Below are positions 40,901 through 53,300 of a stretch of DNA of 64,000 nt, piece by piece. The stretch is taken from contig NC_049984.1 of the NCBI RefSeq assembly GCF_000003815.2, positions 12,455,186 to 12,519,185 on the forward strand, read 5' to 3'. Source of the DNA: Branchiostoma floridae (taxonomy: Eukaryota > Chordata > Leptocardii > Amphioxiformes > Branchiostomatidae). Numbering within the stretch: the stretch's first letter is position 1; every line of letters starts with the position of its first letter. The position numbers and the translations under genes were made by a program. The notes beneath the pieces are model-generated. The model worked only from the letters and a program-made list of their open reading frames with translations. It made no database searches and was not told where the DNA came from.

Positions 40901-43900
40901 GTTGTAACGCGGAGGGTGAAGGGTTCATGAACAGTATGGATGTCTTCCTTATTCAAGTATGGTCTCTAGATGAATGTGTTAAAAATTCATTGATCAAAAC
41001 TTGACCACTCTTTGGCAACTAGTGAAGGAGTGCCGTGAGTTTGAGCGCGTAAAAAAGGGGGGCATCTTAGGTCGGCCCCCGTTATATCCTAGAAAAATAA
41101 AATGATTAGAATTTGTAAGATACAATGAGTAAGGATTTGGCCTAAGCCTAAAAGTATAATTTCCAGAATAACCAGTGAAGACTGTCTCAAATCTTACCAC
41201 ATATGTGTCATATTCAAACTTGTGCCGGACATTCAGGTGACCGATAAAGTTAGCACTCTTGAAGCTGGGGTCTCCCCATGGCATGGAGGAACATATAGGG
41301 CACACCTGGACCAAAGACACAGCATATCATAATTTATTACATTCAAGAAATGTCATAGTTTCATAATGTTTTCTCTTAACGCCAATTCACCTTTATCTGC
41401 GGGGTAACCTTTTTCTATTGTTTTTAAAGACAGGGTACATTTGTATGTAGGGACATCACGGACGTCGACAGACGTTGGTTTCCGATTGCAATATCTTTGA
41501 TGTATCCCAGTTTTAAACCACCGACAGTTGACTTGATATCCCTTAATACCCTGTTTTTAACAACAACAAATTTAGGTAACACATAGATAAAGGTCAATTA
41601 GCGTACTACGTTACATCTACTGTAGGATGAGAAAACCTAGAAAAATTATCACTATTTTACACAAATATATACTAACAAGATACATTTTCAACACATATAT
41701 ACAAAAAAACTTGTTATAGAAATTGCTAAACTTTCTTTCCAACACTGAATTAATATAGGGACTTACCCTAAATTTTAGGTCAAACTCCGTCAACCTTGTT
41801 CACAGAATGACCCTCTCTATCTCCAGCAGTGACGTCAGGAACACGCCACTTTTGCAGGAGGGGGTCATAAAGTGGCGTGTTCCTGACGTCACTGCTGGAG
41901 ATACAGAGGGTCATTCTGTGAACAAGGTCGACAGAGTTTGACCGAAAATTTAGGGTAAGTCCCTATATTAATTCAGTGTTGGAAAGAAAGTTTAGCAACT
42001 TCTATAATGTATTCTACCAACACAGATGAACTTTCATGCTAAAAAAAACTTGTTCTGAAATTCTCTAAAGAAACGCTAGTGAAATACTGATGCCTGTACA
42101 ACTGACCACTTGTTTATTGTCGTCCCGGTGGGCATCGTTGCAGTGCCTGACCAGCGCGGAACAGTCCAGGTTCTTCAGCCCACAGTACGGGCACATGAAA
42201 GTGGAGCGGTTAGGCACATTGCTGTCAACAAAACCAAAACACAAATCATGGTCATACATGAATATGTACTACAAGCTAGGGGACAGTAAAAGACAAAGAG
42301 AAAGAAGTGTTTTAGTCATATGATCGTTTTCCTTTATGTGCCATCATGCAAAGCATGAAAATCGGAAGAGCTGAGAAAAAACGTGTGGTCTCGCTGGAGA
42401 AGCTAAAGCAACTGCTCTCCTATTGGCGGGGGTCTGAGGTCATCTAATTAAGTTGAATGACCCTTCTGTCCAAACCACCCCTATGTTAAAGGCACATAAA
42501 TTGTACTGTACAAAGCCATTTCATGAAAACTAAAAAAAAAAAAACATTCAAAATCTGACTTCCCTCTTCCCCATTTTTTGCAGCAGACTACGAATAGTTC
42601 CCTTCTTACAATCATATGTGCCTTACAAATTACTGTAATTCACTTTGTCCTCTCAATCGGTAGCAAACTTTCATGGTCTGAGAAAATTTAACTTGTTCTC
42701 AAACTAACTATTCAAACTAAAAGGAAACACAACATGACACACGCTGTTACCTTGGAATGGGCTGAGAAGTGGGGGCCACTGGAGAGAACTTGGGCATGGT
42801 CTTAGTCAGCTTGGAACAGGAGGAATTGTGGGAACGCATCTTGGCCAGAGACATCTGAAAGTCATGTTCAGAACAACAAGAGACAGTTTAACATACAATA
42901 TATCCTGCCATTGATATAAAAACTTAATTGATGACAGTGCACAAGCATAAAATATGTGAATTTACATGAGACAGGCAATGAAGATTAGCTATAATAATGT
43001 TGCTAGACTATTCTAGATTTTAAATCTATGTTACTGATGCAGGGTTTGACGTGTTCTTGAAGCAGTATGGAATAAAAATCCTCATATTTTCAATAGTACA
43101 TGGTTTGGATGATTTCTTAAGGAAGATGGTTCTCTGTAGATTTGACGTAACCTAGAAAAGCTTGTTAAGATTTTGTTTCAATTGTGAATAATCTACTTTT
43201 TTTACATCAAACATCAAATTGGGGACATGGTAAGGTGGATTATGACTTTCAGTCTGTTTACCTGCAACTTGGAAGACTTATGATTAATAGAAAGTAAAAA
43301 TATATTAAATGACAACAATATGAAGGTTACACATTGGGTCATATATTAAAATCTTGGAGTGTACTTTTACACATTACACTAAATTACAGACCACGCTAAT
43401 TTTCCCACAACATGGAAACTCTTCACTTAAGTCGTAAAAACACAATAATTTTTCAACTTCTTCACCTGTGGACCAGAAGACTTATGAGGATCAAGGAATA
43501 AAAATGAGGCAATCATGGCACAGGTTACACATCAGACATTTGGTTATGCCTGTGGGGTGTATTTAGCCATGGCACTGTGACCTGGTCAGCACCTCTGTGG
43601 CTCCTGATTTATTGTGTATTGATTTTGAAATCTTACCCCATTGATTTAACAACCCAAAGTAGCTCGTAAGTATCTAATGGTGGCAACCAGTGAGAGATCT
43701 GGGTTTGAAATAGTATTGCAGTTATAAATGGATAAAATGGCACATCTGCAGTAGAATTTCATTTATAATGGTAGTGTGTGTTTGATTCCTGTATGTGTGT
43801 GTGTGTGTGTGTTTGATGCCTGGGTGGGACCCAGCTTGGACTAATGTGAGTGACTGGATTTTTAATTTTGGATGGTAACATGAAGCAGAGCGCTCTGTGT

Positions 43901-46623
43901 ATGAGGAAGCTTAAGGTATAAGACTTAAGCATCGAACCTCTGCATGTAAAAGAAATCATCACACATATTTGGCTGAAATGCAAGGGCAGGTGCATTGTAC
44001 TGCATTCTTACAAGAAAGCAATTAACTTTGTCTCAAGCATTACACGTTCAGTTTGCCCTGCTTTACTGTAATACATGTAGTTGTACTAGATGCAACTGTA
44101 TTGTTTGCAAACTTGAAAGTTTACCTAATTCTATCACTGTCAAGTGGCATTAGCCATTGCAATGGGTTTGTTCTAGAAAGACATGTCTTCAACTAGTCAT
44201 GACAGAGAATACAGGCACTATGTACAGTATTCACGCAGGTTCATTGGAACTGGACTACGCAATGCAAACAGACCACTGCTATCTGCATACCAGTACTGGT
44301 GGGGGATTTGGACTAAAAGGGGACTTATACCTAACCCTTTTCTGAGCCTAGTTGCAGGCCTAGAGGTAATAACTGCCTACATCCATACCTATCATGTTTT
44401 ACCTAGATTACAGGTTGCAGGTGCCTATTTTGGGCCCAGCTAATATTTATCTAAATCCGTGAAAATCCATGTACTGGTATAGGTGACAATCATTTTCCTG
44501 GCTAGCTATTTTTACATGTTTGTATAGATATCATTGAAAAGATATAAAAAATGTCTTTGAGAAACACCCTTAAATTAAGACTGACTTTGATGCAAATGAT
44601 GTATACTTATTTGACCCCGTATATTCCAAATCATAGCAATATGGCATGTACTATGATGTAGCTCAAGGCTTCAACCTATGGCTTGCCTTGTCCAACAATC
44701 CAGTTGATAAGGCCGATGATAACTTATTTTGCCTGATGATTAAAGCTACCTGATCTGACAGTAAAATGGTTACAACAACAGGAACTAAATGATTGAAATT
44801 CCCAGACAGAAATCAATTGATAAGTTTTGAGGGAAACCACAGATTTGTTGCATTTCGGCACACGGCGTGAAACTTCTTTTTAAAACACCCATTTAATGCA
44901 TATACTCGATTAGTCTTGTTCAGGAATTTCAATAATTCTCATTTTTGCATCGTCTGTCAGAATCTTCTTTATGGGTCAGAGATATGGTTAGTTTCAGGGT
45001 TAACAGGTCATAAAGGTGTTATTTGCAAGATTATAACAGGCTGTAAGTTGTAAATACTATATCAGTAGAGTTGGTCTTATTAGAGAGCATTTAATCATAT
45101 CTTCACCTTCATTACGTATCACCAAAAAAGATCAACAAATCTTTATTTTCTTCACAACTCCGTATGAAATGCCAGCTTTTTTTTCAAAAGCACTTCTTTA
45201 AAATCTGATATTTTTTTCGTCACCTTTTTGCCACAGCCCTTGCAGCTTCCCTTGGTGTTGTTGACCTGCTTGTCGATGGCAGAGTTTTTCTTGGCCTTCT
45301 GCGGGTCGAACACAACCCTGCACAGGGGGCAGTTGGGGGAGGCAAGCTGCAGACAGGGGGCGATACACGACGAACAGAACCTGCACAGGAGAAAGACAAG
45401 ACAAAGGTTGACAGAAAACTGTAAATTCATTTTCATTTTGAGGAAAGGAGGAACAGGTAGCTTGAAAAATGATGTGATTTTGCCTCTCTATGATCTGCAA
45501 ATGCTTGACAATTTAACACATGCTAGTCCCTATATGCTGATTTATTCATACCTATAGATATCCATATGTGTGTTTAGTTGTACTGTAAGTAGTTGTTATA
45601 CATGTAGACCTTACGAAAGCCGCTGTGCTTTTTGTCGTGTCAATAAAGATTTGATTAAATCATCAACCAATGCTGATGATGATGATAATGATCCCAAGCA
45701 TAAGTAGTTAGAATTGGTATCGTAACATTTTTGTGCTACCTTATTTTTCAGACGTGCATCCATTCCGATTTGGGAAATGTGACTGTCACAGTGATAAAAC
45801 CTTATAATTTTCAATCCAGACATCTGCTTGGGGAGGGAGGTCTGGAGAAAAACTGGTACAAGACCTCACCATTGTATGTATACCTCAATACCGTCTTTGG
45901 GAAATAGGTATTCAGGCCTGTAATTGTAATTGTTATGTGTAATTGGCTTGAGGTTTTCTCAACACATTACTCCAAACACACACGGAAAAGACTTAATGAT
46001 CACTTTCCAGTTTATTTCCCTTAATGTGCCACAAAGGAACCCTTAATCTTCCTGCCATCTCCTTATCCAATAATGTAATCATAAACATTAATGGCAAGGG
46101 GTAACGTTATAGTATAGATTGCAGATTACCTGAAAGTCCAGTTACCTAAATGTTTCAGACTTTTCCTATAAGCACGTTTCTAAATCCATTCTGCCCCCCT
46201 CCCCATTCCTTCAGCAATTTCATTGTTCTGTGATCTTGCTATTCACGAGGATGAGGTGAGAATTATCAATGCAATCCATGCCTGATGAGGTGACTTGTAG
46301 GCGTAAACACCCTGATTAATGCTGTCACCTTACACCCCAGGCTGGCAATCAAAGACTTCGATTTTCATTGGGCAAAACCGCAGGCAAAATCCATACCCGA
46401 TAGAACCAATCTGTCTAGCATGTCATGGCAGGGAGGAGAGAATATTATAACGGGCCCGCTTGGTTAGCTAGCAGAGCAAGGTTGCAACGTTGAGTTGAAA
46501 GCTCTGAGAAATTACAGCTAGAACTTACGTGTGGCCACAGGTCGTCGTTACGGGCTTCAAAAAGATCTCGAGGCAGATGGAGCACGTAAGAGCTTCTATA
46601 GTCGGTTCCCCGCCGGTGGCCAT
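37969..46623 (-). CDS. RNF166: RNF166-like RING E3 ubiquitin ligase
   Basis: Six coding exons join in phase: 46529-46623, 45224-45380, 42751-42854, 42107-42221, 41198-41305 and 37969-38031 (stop TAG). The total is 642 nt, 213 aa. The start is the ATG at 46623 ([17 protein letters not shown]). The order is a C3HC4 RING (C14, C17, C29, H31, C34, C37, C49, C52), a C2HC finger (C78, C81, H93, C97), a [16 protein letters not shown] linker, two C2H2 fingers (C129/C132/H145/H150 and C159/C162/H180/H185) and a C-terminal ubiquitin-interacting motif ([16 protein letters not shown]). This is the layout of the RNF114/125/138/166 family, and the linker is closest to RNF166. Such proteins transfer ubiquitin from an E2 and bind ubiquitin through the UIM. 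It runs head-to-head with the Kelch gene. Intron 5 (38032-41197) is almost filled by a transposon. Exon junctions are inferred from splice sites, not from transcripts. Confidence 0.93.
38049..38069. repeat. (TTTA)n microsatellite
   Basis: Five tetranucleotide units just upstream (gene sense) of the last RNF166-like exon. Confidence 0.85.
38260..38288. repeat. (TG)n microsatellite
   Basis: Dinucleotide repeat with one interruption, in intron 5 of the RNF166-like gene. Confidence 0.85.
38690..39380. repeat. Degenerate tandem repeat, about 130-bp unit
   Basis: The words CCATGCAAGAATG, ACTCTTCCAG, CACCCCnTGTAAA, CCAGTCCAAAAATAC and TCCCACTGA recur in the same order, with anchors near 38777, 38971, 39101, 39239 and 39369. 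The array sits in the left half of the intron-5 transposon. Confidence 0.75.
39617..40100. repeat. Tandem repeat, 150-165 bp unit
   Basis: CCAAATTTCAGGTCATTTGG-like starts occur at about 39617 (diverged), 39784, 39937 and 40090. The units between them share GGAGCCAAAA, CCAAAATTAAGCATTTTG and TGTACCnTATnCCAAAA. It ends in GACGGAGTTGAATCGATTTG and a purine-rich GAAGAAGAAAGAAG tract. Confidence 0.8.
40189..40222. repeat. Perfect short hairpin
   Basis: ATATTTCACCATACC and GGTATGGCTGAAATAT pair around a three-base loop with one mismatch. It directly follows the purine tract and may mark the end of an internal repeat module. Confidence 0.7.
41712..42010. mobile_element. MITE family D, copy 2: large near-perfect palindrome
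   Basis: Two arms of about 143 bp are inverted copies around a spacer of about a dozen bases. They contain GTTGCTAAACTTTCTTTCC ends, a GGGACTTACCC word, GTTCACAGAATGACCCTC and CAGTGACGTCAGGAACACGC. The arms differ at only a few positions, so the insertion is young or gene-converted. It lies in intron 4 of the RNF166-like gene and shares its interior with 24259-24443. Confidence 0.88.
42014..42040 (+). repeat. Dispersed CAACACAGATGAACTTTCATG motif
   Basis: Adjacent to the palindrome, and the inverted counterpart of 24225-24252. Confidence 0.6.
43791..43812. repeat. (GT)n microsatellite
   Basis: Dinucleotide run in intron 2 of the RNF166-like gene. Confidence 0.9.
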
Positions 46624-46790
46624 CGCAGAAACGTCCGGAATCGGCCAAGAAATACGCTCTCAAATCCTTTGTTTTGGTTCCTTCCTTTCGAGAGCTGGGG
46701 CTGACGAAATCACTTCCGGGCTGCAGACTGTTTCCGGTTTGCCTCGTTTTAGGGGCGACTCAACTTTGACCTCTTTGAATTTCTGGCGCG
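46624..46790 (-). promoter_or_regulatory. Probable RNF166-like promoter with ETS-type words
   Basis: The region directly upstream of the start codon is GC-richer than its surroundings, has no TATA box and carries several TTCCGG/CCGGAA words (near 46634, 46713 and 46731). These resemble ETS-factor sites common in TATA-less promoters. The same 755-bp interval separates this gene from the divergent Kelch gene, so it may act in both directions. Confidence 0.4.
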
Positions 46791-47378
46791 AAATGCCTCA
46801 TCCTGACAGCTCGGGAATCCCACGTATGTCAGGCAGTTTCAAGTAATGGTTTGGTTGTTTCGAAGTCCGGACCGATTCAGATCGTTAGATACTAGCATTT
46901 AAATGAATGCAATAACTTATATCGTGGCTGGCTTCAATGAACCATAGCACTATTTGATCGTCAGCCTGGACTATTAAACTAATTTAAAGGCCTAAAACTC
47001 TAGAGAAACGCGGCGAGACGTAGATTGTCAGAAATGATATTGACAGTAGAATATATAAAAGGGTTTTCAAGAAAAGAGAAACGGAAAAGTTGAGTTAAGA
47101 AGATATTTCTGGCTGTACGGTCTTTCTTGCAACTGAAAATGGACAGTCGACGAAAGTTAAAAACTCTTAAAAAGCAAGTCTCTCCTTAAATCTTTACTTA
47201 AGTAACTAGATCAAACTAGCCTGGTTTCAGTGTCAGTTGATGAGTTATTTCTTTGAAATTAGAAAAAGGCCGAGGCTAAATCGTCACGAGCCCCCACCAA
47301 TCTTTAACCCCAAAACATTTGCACAGTAAACATGAGGAGGAGGCGTGGTGTTGCAAATGAGTACTGAACTCATGCAGA

Positions 47379-50300
47379 ATGGGACAAGCTAATATGGATC
47401 AGCCCGCCCTTGGCGTGATGCTATATAAAGCCTACCCTGTGTCGAGGGAAGATAAAATGGACCCTCTGATAGCAGAGCACAGTGTAGCGGTGTTGGACAA
47501 ACTGCGTCAGCACAGACAAAATGGACTCTTCACAGATGTCACACTCACCGTGGGGAAAACTGTCTTCCCGGCACACAGGTGAGGTGTGAATTAATGAACT
47601 GTAATGCTCGACAGTCGTACAATGTATGGCAAGAACTGACGATTAAAGCAACAACAATAGAAGTCTTATCTGCCCTGCATTTAGAACTACAAAATATCAT
47701 CAATAACAGTAACGTTANNNNNNNNNNNNNNNNNNNNNNNNNNNNNNNNNNNNNNNNNNNNNNNNNNNNNNNNNNNNNNNNNNNNNNNNNNNNNNNNNNN
47801 NNNNNNNNNNNNNNNNNTCAAACCGACCCGGCAACAGCACAGAGTACCAGCCTCTGTCTCTGCCCTATTGTGCTATGACCATATCATGAGATTTTCCCCA
47901 TAAAGGCACAAACACCCTGAAACAGTAAACAGCCTTCTGTCTAGCCTTGTTAGCACATACAAGCCCATCTCGTAGAGCCTGTTAAAGAGACTACCATGTG
48001 GCTACGTAATGGATAGCGTCTGTTGACAACGGACATGGTGTTCGGAAAGACACGCTCGGTGCAGATAGCAGTTTGCTGTTATGATGAATAAAATGTGATG
48101 ACGACACAGCTGGGTTTTCTTGCCGTGAAAGGTCCATTTTTCGTACCCTGCAGCTGTTGTGTGATAACTCATTGTGTTGTTTTACTGTGCTTTTGCGTGT
48201 ATTCAGTTAGCATGAACGTATCAGAATAAAGCATTTCTGTTTTGAAACAATTTGGATACAAACGCCATGCGTAAAGCCATGCTGAGTCAGTCATATCGTT
48301 GCCATGGAATGAAATGACACAGCTTGAAGGACACAGACGTAGAAAGGTGCACCTTTACAGTGCAGCGTAAACAATGTGAAATGCAGGAATTAACACATTG
48401 CTGACATGGAAAAGAATCTATATGTACAGTATATACAAAAAGCATTCTCGGCTCACGCTATCCAGGACCCCCTATTAAAATTCTGAATTAAAAAAAACAT
48501 TGAACAAAACTATTCACTGTCTTCGTGCTCATTGATCAGACCTTTTTGGTGAATGTCTAGTGGTTATACTCCGCACTGCAACTAGGTGTCGCTGCTGCAG
48601 TGTGAGCAATGTTATCCTCCCTTATGACGGACCATATGATGATGTTTTATACATAACACAACGGTCTGCATGTAACGTTAACTTTCTAAACACACACTTA
48701 TCATAAGTGTTTAGAAAGTTATATACAGACCGTTGTTTGTGAAGTCTCCCTCCTTACATACTTCTGTTCCCAGGAACGTCCTGTCTGCATCCTGCCCGTA
48801 CTTCGAGGCGCTGTTCTCGTCCCAGATGTCGGAGAGTCGGTCTGACAACATCCCCATAACCTTCACCAGTCCACAGGCCATGGAGGCCATCCTGGACTAT
48901 CTGTACATAGGTAGAATCGAGGTACGGTTGCATCTATCTAAAACTCTGTTGAAGCTCTGCCCGGCTGGAATTGGCATACTAGTACTTGAAGTTCTGTGTA
49001 AAGGTGCTAAGTCTGCTTCGGTCACATTCGTGCTGCGATCTCCGACCGAAAACGTTCCTGAGTCAGTTGTGCACTTGTGTCGCACAAAATTCATCTGACT
49101 CGTCACTGGAATATGTTGTTTTAGATTCACGTCGGCAGTTGGTTCTGTCGCAGCCTGCTTGAAAATTCTACGGCATCAAAATCGTACGACGTACTGCAAC
49201 CAAGGTGCTGCAACGAATGTGACTGCACTGTTATACGTCAAATATATTTATATCTAGACTTCCATTGATACAGTAGTGTGCATAGTACCCTAGACCTACA
49301 AATAGCCCAGCATAGACTCCCTTCAGAAATTCCTCTATCAAATTTTGTTTTGAATGAAATCCCAAATTGTCTGACCAAGAGATCGGTCAAGATCATTGTA
49401 CATACCTGCCCATTTTGAAAATACAGTTGGAGAGACTTAATCTATCGCACATGTCATAAAATATCATAAAATAAACACAGAAACAGTCAGTCTAAAGAGG
49501 CGAGGTAAAAAAAAATCTGTGTCCCTCAGGTCGCGCCTGACAATGTTGAGGAGGTGTTGATGGCCGCCGACCAGCTCCTGCTAACTAACCTGAAAAACAT
49601 CTGCTCGGAGTTCCTGCAGCAGAACCTGACCATCAAAGACTGCCTGTACATCAAGGTGCTGGCAGATCTGTACGGTCTGGAGGAACTCTTCCAGAGGGCC
49701 AGCAAGTTTATACAGGTAAAGAGTGCTCCTGAAACATTGCATGAAATGTGGCATATTTCAGTCGCAGCAGGTAGAAAACTGCATTCTATCATGAAAATAC
49801 CCCACAAAGTTGATAGGAATAAGAACATTTTTGTAACAGTAGGTTGTGAAGAGAAACAGTCGTTATTCATTTCCGTTAGAACATGTGAAATAAAATGATG
49901 TGAAATACATGTATATAGATTTTGTGAAAACAGAAGGCTACCTTGCAAGCGCAAGCTAGCTCATGCCCGAAGGACTTGGTCTTGGGAAACATACCGGTGG
50001 AAGAGACATGCATATAGGAACAGTGATTGACATCAACGTACTAAGACAAATAGATTTTCATACAAAAAAACTTCGTCTAAATGAAAACAAATCACTTTAC
50101 CCCATGTAGGACTATTTTGACGCAGTGATCTGTAATGACGACATGATGTTAGCCTCTTTCGAAACCATTCTGGAGCTAATCTCAGACGACAAGGCGCGGG
50201 TCCTTAAGGAGGAGTCTGTGTTCGAGACTATCGTCAGATGGACGGAGTACGACCTGACCAACAGGAAAGAGTACTTTCCCAAACTGATGGGCCAGGTATG

Positions 50301-53300
50301 TACAATGTTTGCGCTGAAGTCCAGTTATGAATGGCAACACAAATTGCTCAATACAAAACCCACATTCCTCATCCTAATATTGAGTACTTTCAGGAATCTT
50401 ACATGCAGGTTGAATAAGTATGGAATTCGTGATAATGTTCTAATAATGCAGATCATTTCATATTGCTATTTTTTTAGAAGAATCTCATTTTTACAACAAT
50501 GGAACGTATCGCCTACTTTTCACTGGAGGCTGCATGAGACCACTGAGCGACCAATCGTTCGTCGAATTTCATAGATAAAGTACGGTTTCTTTACGGTTTT
50601 AGTTTGATAAGTTGTCTTTTACACAGTACTTTTACATCTTGCACCATATTCAAATCATGAAATCGAGTGCCAGTTAAATTCGATTTTGTTTGCAGCATGT
50701 ACAGCAGTTACTCAGCAATCAGTCTAGTCAAACGGAGTCCTAAGCGTACTCATTCTTGGAGGTAACATCGCTACTTCAGTGACTACACCAAGTTTTTCTG
50801 TGCTGTTCTCCTATTCTCAGGTCCGACTGGTTCAGCTGGATGAGAAGTACCTGCTGGAGACGGTACAGAACCACCCCCTGGTGAAGGACTGTAAGGAGTG
50901 TAAGGAGTATCTGTACGAACTCATGAGGTCTTACGTCATGTCAGAGGTACGTACTATCATCTTCCACTTACTTTAGAACACTTGGCACCTCACATCTTGA
51001 CACATCATCATCATCTTGACACAGAGGAATTAAGATTATTATTTCTTGCTTGTTTGTTTGAAGACGAAGACGGGTGTTTCGACTGCAGAATTAACGTTTG
51101 CTCCTGCTTATCAGCGCAAATATGTTTATCTGTTCCTTTTTTTGATCGATTTGCTTTGATTGTATTTATCGTCGTTTCGTTTCCAGATCGACCCCAAAAC
51201 AGAGATGTCCGGCAGTGTCCGCCTGAAACCTCGCCAAGGTCGCCTGACCAAGGTCGTATTGACGGTGGGAGGGGAGTCAGCGGAAGGCAAGGACTCCGTC
51301 AACCTTTCAGTCCCATTGCTATAACATCAGCACCATGAAAAGCGACAATATTATTTTTTCCACAAATGATGGTCGGGTTGTCAGTGAACGGTGTGGCCAA
51401 AGTCTACTAACGAAAGTTTGTCGAAAGATGCCTTTCGATCAAAACAGTCCGTATCCGCCTCGACAGACACTCATTTTGAACCGTATAGGTCCCAAAACGA
51501 AGATTTTTTAAATCTCATTTTGTGGAATATGTATAAGCGTACATTGTAGTGTGAGCCAACGATTGAATGGTACAGGCAAGTTTGTACCCCATCTACGAGA
51601 TTTTAAAAAGTTTGTTGGGTGTATCCCGTGTATCATATACAATTGTCCTAAGTATTTCTGAGGTCTATGTGACTAGTTGACTAACATTAAGCACGTTTGA
51701 ACCTCCAGGTTCTATGAAGACAGTGAACGGGTTTGTTATTGATGAGAACCGCTGGGTGGCGCTGCCGGACCTGCCGATGCCTGTGTTCGGCCACGCCATC
51801 GCCCTGCTGGACGGGTGTGCGTACGTCGTCGGCGGGACCTGTGCACGATCTGTCTACAAGTAAGACACTTACCACATGTTAAATCTGTCATTTTAAGCCT
51901 ATAACAATATAGCTTCATCAATTTCATGTCATGAAATCAGACGGACGGGGTCAAGTTTAATTGCGCGTCCCAACAAGCACCTCGTGACAGAAGGACGGGT
52001 CGTAGAGACTGCCGTTGTCTCGATGTCCACGTGATTATCTATTAAAGACTAATAGCCCACAAATTGTTACAACAAGCGGAGGTTAGTGATTCTAAACAGC
52101 CTATTCAAAATGCAGAGTATATTGATGAATGCCCACGTTCCCGCACGTTTTTCTTAATGACATATTGATTTCGATTTTTTATCGTATACCGGATAAGCAT
52201 TTTCAATAGCGAAATGTTTTTTAAGTCACCAGTTTATTAGTCTCATATTGTTGTCACCACATATCCCATATAGATACGACCCACTGAACAACTGCTGGTC
52301 CTCCGTAGCTGAGATGAACATCCCTCGCCTACTGCTGTCCGTAGCGGTCTGCGACAGACAGCTGTATGCAATAGGTGAACTTATGGTCAAATAACCAAGC
52401 CGGCACCCGGTCGGGCAGTTTGCTGGAACGAAGAATGATATAAAAGACAACGAAGCACATAAAATATGATATATACTCTAGTTTTCCGTTCTGGCAAACA
52501 GCCCGACCGGACCCATTTGGATATGTGACCTCAGTACCACTCTTCTAAAAAATATTGCTAGGGCATGTAACGTAATATGATGTTGATTACATCGACAGCA
52601 ATGGTTTCCATTTTCTATGTTGATGTTGAGTTTCAGGTCGCACCCCATGGTTTGACACCCCTATCTGTGTACGTATCATAAAGGTGTGGGAACGTTTGAA
52701 CATAGGCTTGTCAGGGGCATGGTTTACCACAAGGTTTGCCAGGCGTATTGGAACATAGGGTTGTCGGAACATTATGCTGTCCCCGTTTTCACAGGTGGTT
52801 GTATCTCCTCGGAGATGTTTCTGGACTCCGTGGAGGTGTATGACCCGCAGGAGGATGATTGGCAGCTGATCGCCAGCATGCAGACCCCCCGCTGTCTCAC
52901 ACAGTGTGTGGCCAGGGACGAGAGGCACATCTACACTGTCAGTGGATGGAGGGGCGGGACCAACATCAGTAATGCCTTAGAGAGGTGACGTTATAAAGTT
53001 TATGAAAAAATTAATATCATTAGTATTGAAGACCGAGAAGGTTGATTCTCAAACTGTCAATCAAAATTATCTGTTCAATCAACTCTCCTTAGTTCAACCA
53101 ATGAGTGATTGGCAATTAGTGGTTCGACAAATGAGACAGTGGCAGCATGTCCGTCAAACATCAACAACTTTATGTTTTGTTTTGCATTTCTACGTTCTGA
53201 CGTTGGTGGACGGGACCACGTGACCGGTGATCAACGATTTATTGCCAAATTTGCGCAATTCTTCCTGTAGACTATTCAGCATTTTAGTCCAGCAATCGTT

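Larger units (their letters stand above)
38376..41084. mobile_element. 2.7-kb inverted-repeat transposon in RNF166-like intron 5
   Basis: The left end reads TAACGGGGGCC then CCTAAGATGCCCC. The right end carries the inverted copy (GGGGCATCTTAGG then GGCCCCCGTTA). With ACGGGGGCC as the first terminal bases, each end is flanked by TA, which fits a TA target duplication of Tc1/mariner-type elements. A two-base TA match is weak evidence. The left end has a second copy of CCTAAGATGCCC. No transposase frame is visible. The interior consists of at least two tandem arrays and a short perfect hairpin. It occupies about 85 percent of the 3166-bp intron. Confidence 0.7.

Noticed and set aside
49526-49954. 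142-codon minus-strand frame
   Set aside because: It is the antisense shadow of Kelch exon 3, whose plus-strand reading joins its neighbours in phase.
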